DNA of 12,647 nucleotides, from positions 1-12,647 of the forward strand of contig CBDUBU010000104.1 in NCBI GenBank assembly GCA_965365465.1, read 5' to 3'. Positions 1 through 5,330 of this stretch are shown here, piece by piece; position 1 is the first letter of the stretch, and each line of letters begins with the position of its first letter. Below the pieces are notes generated by a model. It had not been told where the DNA came from and did no database searches. It saw only the letters and a program-made list of their open reading frames with translations. Source of the stretch: CBDUBU01 sp965365465. GTDB taxonomy: Bacteria; Bacteroidota; Rhodothermia; Rhodothermales; DASSAV01. Made by a program: the position numbers and the translations under genes.

Positions 1-83
1 CAAGTTCTAAAGTCCAGTACATGGGTCAGACAGGTTAAAAGCTCTGAGGATCATAAAGATAGCATTGATGCTTGTGGGAGGGC

Positions 84-112
84 ACTATAGCACGCATCCC
101 CGATAAAAGCAA
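84..112 (-). promoter_or_regulatory. Outward-facing sigma70-like promoter with GC-rich discriminator
   Basis: On the minus strand a TTGCTT -35 element (107-112, 3 of 6 consensus) and a TATAGT -10 element (84-89, 5 of 6) are 17 bp apart. The -10 is preceded by TGC, so it is an extended -10. The bases after it are GCCCTCCCAC, a GC-rich discriminator of the kind known at rRNA and tRNA promoters under stringent control. Transcription would start near position 77 and leave the window at its left edge, so the target is not visible. It is separate from the M23 gene, which ends at 197. The match is by eye only. Confidence 0.45.
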
Positions 113-196
113 CAAGGCGTCATGCGAATTGACAGGGAAGCGCTGCAAACAGGGGCTTTTTCATCGGCGCTAAGGGTGCTGGTTCGGCGCAATTGC

Positions 197-1174
197 TTAA
201 TCCAGCGCAATCTGAGCCTGCCCCGCTTGCTCAAGCAGCTTTCTGTACTGCTGGGGCGTCATGCTCGGAGCAATGAAAAGAACAGGATTGAGAGGGCGGT
301 TCTGTGCATCCCGCACTTCATAATGCACGTGCGGCCCCGCCGAGCGCCCGGTGTTTCCACTCAGGCCAATCTTGTCGCCGCGCCTGACTTTCCTTCCAGG
401 CCGGATGTGCGACGGAATCTCTGAAAGGTGTGCGTACAGCGTTTTATAACCCGTTTCAGGGTGGTTTATGACAATGTGTTTTCCGTACGTCGCGCTCTGG
501 CTTGCTTCCTGAACGGCGCCGTCCCCGGTTGCAAAGACCGGCGAGCCTGTTCGCACGAGAACGTCTACCCCTTCATGCGCCTTTTCAATCTTCAGAATAG
601 GATGCATACGCTGTCCATACCCAGAGACAACCGGTCCATCGGCGGGCAACAAGGCCGGCATTTGCGCAAGCCACGCAGTGCGTTCTCGAGCCAGCCCGGT
701 CAACTCTCGGAAACTGGTGCTCTGCAGGTTGATCTGCCGTTCTAGCTGATCCAGCTTTTGCGAGGATCTGTGCAGCAACAGGGCTGTCGTTGCCCCGAAA
801 CGGTTGTAATTCTCGTACGGATCGCTTCCACCTACACCCAGTTTTCTCACATCTCCGGAAATAGGTTCGGCTTCGAGTAGAGTGCGATACAGCCCTTGGT
901 CAGCCGAGGAGAGTTGCTCAAGCCGCACCGAAAACTCGGACATCTTATCTTCTACCGACGAAAGCTGCTCTTGCAACGCTTCGTTCTCCGCTTTCAACGC
1001 CATTTCCTGCGGAGTTCCGATAAAATGATCCATCCCCCAGGCCAGAACCCCTGCCAGCAGAATAGCTGCCGCCCCGACAACGACTCCTTTGGATGTGATT
1101 TCTTTTGTCCCGGCTTTGCTCTGGACGAAAGAACAGGCGTTGTGATCGTAGTAGTAGTAGCGGTTTCCGGGCAT
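197..1174 (-). CDS. Membrane-anchored M23 (LytM-type) metallopeptidase
   Basis: A 325-residue protein likely to cleave peptidoglycan cross-links or stem peptides in the periplasm, or to act as a regulatory LytM factor. The N-terminus is short, cytoplasmic and tyrosine-rich (YYYYD at 6-10). One membrane segment lies at about 29-47, followed by a heptad-like coiled coil at about 55-95. The C-terminal LytM domain spans about 180-300. The zinc ligands look intact: H200 and D204 in HEGVD, and H284 in PHVH, with H282 as the catalytic histidine. An active hydrolase is therefore expected, unlike EnvC- or NlpD-type inactive relatives. This architecture and N-terminus are common for M23 proteins of Bacteroidota. 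The start is supported by AAAGG at 1181-1185, five bases upstream. It has its own promoter at 1371-1399. Its exact cleavage specificity cannot be read from sequence. Confidence 0.93.
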   Translation of the reverse strand: MPGNRYYYYDHNACSFVQSKAGTKEITSKGVVVGAAAILLAGVLAWGMDHFIGTPQEMALKAENEALQEQLSSVEDKMSEFSVRLEQLSSADQGLYRTLLEAEPISGDVRKLGVGGSDPYENYNRFGATTALLLHRSSQKLDQLERQINLQSTSFRELTGLARERTAWLAQMPALLPADGPVVSGYGQRMHPILKIEKAHEGVDVLVRTGSPVFATGDGAVQEASQSATYGKHIVINHPETGYKTLYAHLSEIPSHIRPGRKVRRGDKIGLSGNTGRSAGPHVHYEVRDAQNRPLNPVLFIAPSMTPQQYRKLLEQAGQAQIALD

Positions 1175-1197
1175 AAGCGCCTTTGTTAACTCTGGAC

Positions 1198-1229
1198 TCA
1201 GCCATCCACAAACCGGGAACCCAGGCTGA
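1198..1229 (-). repeat. Inverted repeat in the M23 leader
   Basis: TCAGCC at 1198-1203 and GGCTGA at 1224-1229 are perfect inverted arms of 6 bp around a 20-base loop. In the minus-strand transcript the hairpin would end about 12 bases before the AAAGG ribosome binding site of the M23 gene. It could affect translation, but a 6-bp stem with a large loop is weak and may be chance. Confidence 0.25.
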
Positions 1230-1370
1230 AAATCCCGTGCTCCCGCATCTTCTATTTCACGACAGGGCCGATGCCACGCACGCCGGACATGATGGAAACC
1301 GTAGCATCGCAGACCAACCCTGTTTTCCTGTCTTGTGAGCCGCTTTGCTCAATTACTACATTTTCACGAG

Positions 1371-1399
1371 AATATAGTCTCACACGCGTAGGTTGTCAA
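1371..1399 (-). promoter_or_regulatory. Near-consensus sigma70-type promoter of the M23 gene
   Basis: A perfect TTGACA -35 element (1394-1399) and a TATATT -10 element (1371-1376, one mismatch to TATAAT) lie exactly 17 bp apart on the minus strand. The next gene downstream on that strand is the M23 peptidase, whose start is about 190 bases from the predicted start site near 1364. This is the best promoter match in the window and indicates that the peptidase is transcribed independently of hprK. The elements follow the classical sigma70 pattern, not the TTTG/TAnnTTTG pattern of Bacteroidia. Confidence 0.7.
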
Positions 1400-1515
1400 C
1401 CTTGCGTGCTTCATAGAAAGGCGTGACCGATTATGAGACAACCTCCGAGGCACAGACACATTTTACGAACGCTCCGGAACAGGTCTCTTTACACAGAAAG
1501 ACGTGAACACCTCTG

Positions 1516-2532
1516 CTATTCGTAGTCGTGCTCGAAGTATTCGATGCCACGAGAGGGAATAGCGGCCCCCTTCTTATGGATGCGCTCTGCAAGACGCCGT
1601 GCAAATACCTCAGCGGGGTCGTAGCCATAGTGACGCAGCAGATAGTTCATCGCAATAACTTCACAGATGACCGTCACATTCTTTCCAGGCGTGATGGGAA
1701 GGCGAACCATCGGCAACTGCACGCCCAGAACCGTGTGGGTATCTTCTACCATCCCCAGCCGCGTGTACTCTTCCCCTGGATCCCAGAGTTGCATATTTAC
1801 GACTACTTCCACCCGCTTTTGAAAACGGATGGCGCGGATTCCAAACATGGCTCGCACATCCACCAGGCCAAGCCCACGTATCTCCATGAAATGCTGCACG
1901 AGATCCGTCCCGGACCCCATCAAGAGCTGTTCTTCTTTCTTGGTCACGATAACCACATCATCGGCGACAAGACGGTGGCCGCGCTCAACAAGATCGAGCG
2001 CAACTTCACTTTTGCCGATGCCGGCCTTACCGACAAGCAACAGGCCAATCCCATACACATCTACCAGAGAGCCATGAACCGTCTGCTGCAAGGCAAACTG
2101 ATCGTTGAGAAAATCGCGCAATAGCGCCATAAACTCTGTAGACGGAACCGGCGTTCTGAAAAGAGGCACGCCTGCCTCCGTTGCCACAGCCACTACCTCC
2201 GCATCAAGCACATTGTTTTCCGTGAGAATGATGCACGGCACAGGAAACTGAATGAGACGTCGAAAAGCTGCTACGCGGTCCTCCATGGTCAGATGATCCA
2301 GATACTGGTTCTCTGTATTCCCCAGAATCTGAATCCGCTGATAGGTGAAAAGGTCGATGTAACCAGCCAGCGCCAGACCCGGCCGGTGCAGGTTGCTTTC
2401 CGTAACGACGCGTTCTTTTGCATCAACCTGATTCACGGTTTCCATTTCCACCCCGACGCGAACCCGGAGCTGCTCTACCATGAAATCGACGGTAATAGAC
2501 TCCTTTTTGAATGTCTTGGGCTGGTGCGGCAT
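1516..2532 (-). CDS. hprK: HPr kinase/phosphorylase HprK
   Basis: A cytoplasmic bifunctional enzyme that phosphorylates a regulatory serine of HPr or an HPr-like protein using ATP or pyrophosphate, and removes it again by phosphorolysis. It thereby links carbon state to gene control. At 338 residues it is near the family's usual length of about 310-330. The N-terminal receiver-like domain covers about 14-140 and the catalytic domain about 145-325. The general acid/base histidine H153 sits in HGSLVDVYG. The P-loop is GKAGIGKS at 168-175, followed by ADDVV at 190-194. The HprK signature EIRGLGLVDVRAMFG is at 217-231. All key residues are present. The start is supported by AGGGAC at 2538-2543, five bases before the ATG; M18 is a weaker alternative. 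It follows the MoxR gene by 80 bp on the same strand. No HPr gene is in the window. In Gram-negative bacteria HprK often occurs without a complete PTS and serves regulation. Confidence 0.96.
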   Translation of the reverse strand: MPHQPKTFKKESITVDFMVEQLRVRVGVEMETVNQVDAKERVVTESNLHRPGLALAGYIDLFTYQRIQILGNTENQYLDHLTMEDRVAAFRRLIQFPVPCIILTENNVLDAEVVAVATEAGVPLFRTPVPSTEFMALLRDFLNDQFALQQTVHGSLVDVYGIGLLLVGKAGIGKSEVALDLVERGHRLVADDVVIVTKKEEQLLMGSGTDLVQHFMEIRGLGLVDVRAMFGIRAIRFQKRVEVVVNMQLWDPGEEYTRLGMVEDTHTVLGVQLPMVRLPITPGKNVTVICEVIAMNYLLRHYGYDPAEVFARRLAERIHKKGAAIPSRGIEYFEHDYE

Positions 2533-2612
2533 AGTTTGTCCCTGAAAGTCTGAGTCCGGGATTCATTGGTGTATGCGCCGTAGCGCGTGGGGCCTTGCCT
2601 CTGACGCCCCGG

Positions 2613-3608
2613 TTAAGGCACTTCTACCGTTTCAAGAATGCGCTGGACAATGTCCTCATTGGTAATGTCTTCGGCTTCGGCCTCGTAGGTGGTAGCAATC
2701 CGGTGGCGAAGCACATCCATCGCAATCGAACGAACGTCTTCGGGTGTCACATAGGCCCGGTGGTGCAGAAAGGCATGAGCGCGAGCGGCAAGATTCAGAT
2801 TGATAGTGGCTCGCGGCGATGCGCCAAACTCGATAAGAGGCGTCAGGCTGCTTAACCGGTACTGCGACGGATTGCGCGAAGTCATCACCAGATCGACAAT
2901 GTAGTGCTCTACGCGCTCATCAATGTAAAGATCGTTGAGGACGCGCCGCGCCGCCAGGATCTGTTGAGGTTGTATGACGGGGCGCACGCGCACCGGCTCT
3001 CCTGTACGGGCCATGCGCCTCATAATCTCCAGTTCCTCATCTCGATCCGGATATGGCACCTTGATCTTGAGCATGAAGCGGTCTACCTGTGCCTCCGGCA
3101 GCGGATAGGTGCCTTCCTGCTCAATGGGGTTTTGCGTAGCCAGCACGAGAAAAGGCTCCTCCAGCACAAAGGTCTGCTCCCCGATGGTAACCTGCCTTTC
3201 CTGCATACTCTCCAGCAGGGCGCTCTGAACCTTTGCAGGAGAACGGTTGATCTCGTCAGCCAGAATGATGTTGGAAAAAATCGGTCCTTTCTTGATGAAG
3301 AAGGTAGCATCTTTCTGGTTGTAGACGAGCGTGCCGAGCAGGTCAGCCGGCAGCAAATCGGGAGTAAACTGAATGCGCTGAAAATTCGTCCCGATTGCGC
3401 CGGCCAGAGAACTTACCGTAAGCGTCTTTGCAAGACCCGGCGCCCCTTCCAGAAGCACATGACCCCCGCCGAGCAAGCCGATTAGCAGCCGCTCGACCAT
3501 GTATTGCTGGCCCACAATCACGCGGCCTATTTCAGATACGAGATTGTCTATGAATGCGCTTTCCTGGGCGATTCGGTCGTTCATCAACGCAAGATCAAAC
3601 GGAGCCAT
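2613..3608 (-). CDS. MoxR-family AAA+ ATPase
   Basis: A 331-residue AAA+ ATPase of the MoxR type, a chaperone-like motor that usually remodels or matures a partner protein bearing a von Willebrand A domain. Walker A is GAPGLAKT at 55-62, with the alanine before the lysine-threonine that is typical of MoxR proteins. Walker B is LADEINR at 116-122. Sensor 1 is ATQNP at 157-161, and the sensor 2 arginine lies in SPRA at 264-267. Length and layout are normal for the family, with the C-terminal lid domain from about 210. The usual partners (a DUF58 protein and VWA/Bat proteins) are not next to it. Instead it lies between the galactokinase-like gene (56 bp upstream) and hprK (80 bp downstream), on the same strand. 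A weak AGCAGG precedes the start. The substrate is unknown. Confidence 0.93.
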   Translation of the reverse strand: MAPFDLALMNDRIAQESAFIDNLVSEIGRVIVGQQYMVERLLIGLLGGGHVLLEGAPGLAKTLTVSSLAGAIGTNFQRIQFTPDLLPADLLGTLVYNQKDATFFIKKGPIFSNIILADEINRSPAKVQSALLESMQERQVTIGEQTFVLEEPFLVLATQNPIEQEGTYPLPEAQVDRFMLKIKVPYPDRDEELEIMRRMARTGEPVRVRPVIQPQQILAARRVLNDLYIDERVEHYIVDLVMTSRNPSQYRLSSLTPLIEFGASPRATINLNLAARAHAFLHHRAYVTPEDVRSIAMDVLRHRIATTYEAEAEDITNEDIVQRILETVEVP

Positions 3609-3664
3609 GTAAATGCCTGCTTATTACGGTTAGGAGCGGGAAGTTCTATGCCACATTCGGGAGA

Positions 3665-4918
3665 CTACAGGAGCATCACATCGGGCGAAATCTGGAAACG
3701 CTGCTCGAACGCCTGAGAAACCCGGTCCAGAAGGCTTGGCACGATGAACGGCTGCCCGGCTGCCAGCACACCGCCGGCCCGTCCATTCGTGCAAACCCCA
3801 TACATTCCTTCAATACTCATTGCTTCTACCTGCTGCGCCACAAAGTCTACTTCCTCGCTGCCGGCGCCCCATTCGCTGCGCTGCGCCGCATGAGACATAA
3901 TCAGAAGTGCGCCGAACATCTGCCAATCTCTCTGGCGTACTGCAACAACCAGCTTTTGCACCCTCCGATTTTCTGTCACCAGATACCTTAGCACAGGACG
4001 AAGGGACCGGGGCAACCAGACAAGCGCCCGCTGAAGATCCTGATGTTCCAGTTCGCGCAGCGAGCCAAGCCGGGCAAATCCCTTGTTCCGAAGAACAGAC
4101 AATGCATGATCTGCCATTTCTTTTCGCTTCCGGGCAAATGCAGCATCGTAGCCTGGCGCAATTCCGGCATCAATAAGTCCCCACCCTACTTCATCGCGCG
4201 AGGGACCATCGAGCGGGAGATGTTCGAGTGTAGCAGCATCTATCAGCGTGAGGGCCTCCGGGCGTCCAACATCCGCAGCAAGAGGATACGCAATGCTCAA
4301 CGGACGGTCCTGACAGCCGGAGACGATATCGCGGATCGCGGCAAACAGGTCAGGGAGCGCATCTGATCTACCGAAAAGCGCCTGTAACGCTCGCGTTTCA
4401 GCAACTGCTAATGCAGCCAGATAGGAATCCACGTAGCAAGCAGGGGAAGTGCTAACCACTGCTGCCTCGATCTGAACTCCGTTCGCAGCAAACTGGCAGG
4501 CAATGCGCTGCGCTACCTGCGTCCACACAGGCATCTCTGCCCGGGACGCTGACCCGTTGACGGACTGTGAACAATCAAAATCCCAGACCCGAATCCCGCC
4601 TTCGAATAACACATGAGACAGGGCGCCACCGGCCCTGCGCACAGCCACAGCGGTTCCGAATGGCAGGGACATCATCAGCGCAAAACCGTCAAAATAGTGC
4701 GTATGCTCGCTCATCAGGCCAACTGCGGTATGACAAAAAGCAACCTCAACTGGCTGTTCCGACACGCCAAATTGCGCCTCCAGAAGCGCACGGGCGCGCT
4801 GCGTAACCTCTTCCGGCCGCAACGTCTCCCGCTCTTGCATACGATCCAGCGCATGAAGATACGATTTAACAAAAGGAGGCGCTCCCGGCTTGCCGGAGCG
4901 CATGGGATGTAACGGCAT
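3665..4918 (-). CDS. Degenerate galactokinase-like (GHMP kinase) protein, probably not a galactokinase
   Basis: An intact 417-residue protein with the overall plan of galactokinase but with its catalytic motifs eroded. The family motif GRVNLIGEHTDY aligns with TAVGLMSEHTHY at 64-75. The positions of E. coli GalK R28, N30 and D37 are thus A65, G67 and H74, while E71 and H72 are kept. The glycine/serine ATP loop (PLGxGLSSSA) falls near 156-168, where SPACYVDSYLAA stands, and is lost. The MDQ segment with the catalytic aspartate appears replaced near 208-216. The C-terminal GARMTGAGFGGC motif is reduced to a partly glycine-rich stretch at 374-383. Relatedness is clear from VTENRRV at 314-320, the FGALLIMSH segment at 335-343 and the ALTLID region. 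It is the first gene of the presumed hprK operon, with a promoter at 5088-5116. AGG lies only two bases before the ATG, so initiation may be weak or M6 may be used. A sensor or scaffold role is inference. Confidence 0.85.
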   Translation of the reverse strand: MPLHPMRSGKPGAPPFVKSYLHALDRMQERETLRPEEVTQRARALLEAQFGVSEQPVEVAFCHTAVGLMSEHTHYFDGFALMMSLPFGTAVAVRRAGGALSHVLFEGGIRVWDFDCSQSVNGSASRAEMPVWTQVAQRIACQFAANGVQIEAAVVSTSPACYVDSYLAALAVAETRALQALFGRSDALPDLFAAIRDIVSGCQDRPLSIAYPLAADVGRPEALTLIDAATLEHLPLDGPSRDEVGWGLIDAGIAPGYDAAFARKRKEMADHALSVLRNKGFARLGSLRELEHQDLQRALVWLPRSLRPVLRYLVTENRRVQKLVVAVRQRDWQMFGALLIMSHAAQRSEWGAGSEEVDFVAQQVEAMSIEGMYGVCTNGRAGGVLAAGQPFIVPSLLDRVSQAFEQRFQISPDVMLL

Positions 4919-5087
4919 ATCCTACGTCTTTACCATGATAAAATTTCCCCGTTCGTTTAACGGCGGTCCGGCCTCTCATCAGACAACCTGCACAACCCTG
5001 ACCCGTTTGTTTTGATTCTCGTTCCCCAATCCTTGAATAAACTGGAAGATCGTGTCGATAAACGATACTATTCTCGCGGAAGGCCCT

Positions 5088-5116
5088 ATTTTACTACACG
5101 CGAGGGAAGATGTAAA
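5088..5116 (-). promoter_or_regulatory. Sigma70-like promoter of the galactokinase-like/moxR/hprK operon
   Basis: On the minus strand TTTACA (5111-5116, one mismatch to TTGACA) and TAAAAT (5088-5093, one mismatch to TATAAT) are separated by exactly 17 bp. Transcription would start near 5081 and give a leader of about 160 bases before the galactokinase-like gene. No better promoter was noticed in the 56- and 80-bp gaps between the next two genes, which supports a shared transcript. Confidence 0.6.
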
Positions 5117-5145
5117 TGCACAACTTCTTCCGGCGCTTCCCTTAC

Positions 5146-5173
5146 TTTGCATCTGCCCGCGAACAGCTAAAAT
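5146..5173 (+). promoter_or_regulatory. Possible promoter of the RND exporter gene
   Basis: TTTGCA (5146-5151, 4 of 6 to consensus) and TAAAAT (5168-5173, 5 of 6) are 16 bp apart on the plus strand, about 150 bases before the exporter start. It is weaker than the divergent promoter next to it and could be chance in an AT-richer stretch. Confidence 0.35.
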
Positions 5174-5194
5174 AGAATTCAAATGTTACGAACC

Positions 5195-5214
5195 CGGAGC
5201 CAAGCCGAACTCCG
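5195..5214 (+). repeat. Small inverted repeat in the exporter leader
   Basis: CGGAG at 5195-5199 pairs with CTCCG at 5210-5214 around a 10-base loop, within the predicted leader of the exporter gene. The stem is only 5 bp and there is no T-run, so it is not a terminator. A regulatory role is unproven. Confidence 0.2.
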
Positions 5215-5330
5215 CATATGCAGGTGGGTAAGAGAGGTCCTTAAACACCTTGATCCCTGACGCACCGGAACGTCAATCGACTGGTAGTCCGTATTTGTAA
5301 CCCTTACACCGGCGCTGAATAGATATAGAT

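Larger units (their letters stand above)
1175..1515. other. Intergenic region, hprK to M23 gene
   Basis: There are 341 bp without a supported gene. It contains a near-consensus promoter (1371-1399) reading towards the M23 gene, a leader of about 190 bases, an inverted repeat close to the ribosome binding site (1198-1229) and AAAGG at 1181-1185. No GC-rich hairpin with a T-run that would end hprK transcription is seen in 1400-1515, so some read-through into the M23 gene is possible. One reading frame on the minus strand is open from about 1397 to 1256, but it spans the promoter elements and is not called as a gene. Confidence 0.7.
4919..5330. other. Divergent intergenic region, galactokinase-like gene / RND exporter
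   Basis: There are 412 bp between two divergently read genes. It contains a good minus-strand promoter (5088-5116) and a weaker plus-strand promoter (5146-5173), whose -35 elements are back to back about 29 bp apart. Both leaders are then about 150-160 bases. The exporter leader has a small hairpin, CGGAG at 5195-5199 with CTCCG at 5210-5214. A 67-codon minus-strand frame at 4979-5182 and a 25-codon plus-strand frame at 5183-5260 are open but lack a ribosome binding site and recognisable content, and are not called. No riboswitch class was recognised. Confidence 0.6.

Noticed and set aside
122..745. Plus-strand frames opposite the M23 gene
   Set aside because: They are antisense to a clear M23 domain and their translations show no family features.
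1256..1397. Open minus-strand frame of about 46 codons between hprK and the M23 gene
   Set aside because: It overlaps the -35 and -10 elements of the strong promoter, has no ribosome binding site and no recognisable content. A run of this length is expected by chance.
1483..1502. Hairpin after hprK as a terminator
   Set aside because: The stem is short, AT-rich and bulged, and no T-run follows on the minus strand.
4979..5182. Possible 67-residue protein on the minus strand upstream of the galactokinase-like gene
   Set aside because: A good promoter (5088-5116) lies inside it, there is no ribosome binding site, and the sequence looks like random translation.
5183..5260. Possible 25-residue leader peptide before the exporter
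   Set aside because: No ribosome binding site and no pattern of a known leader peptide or attenuator.
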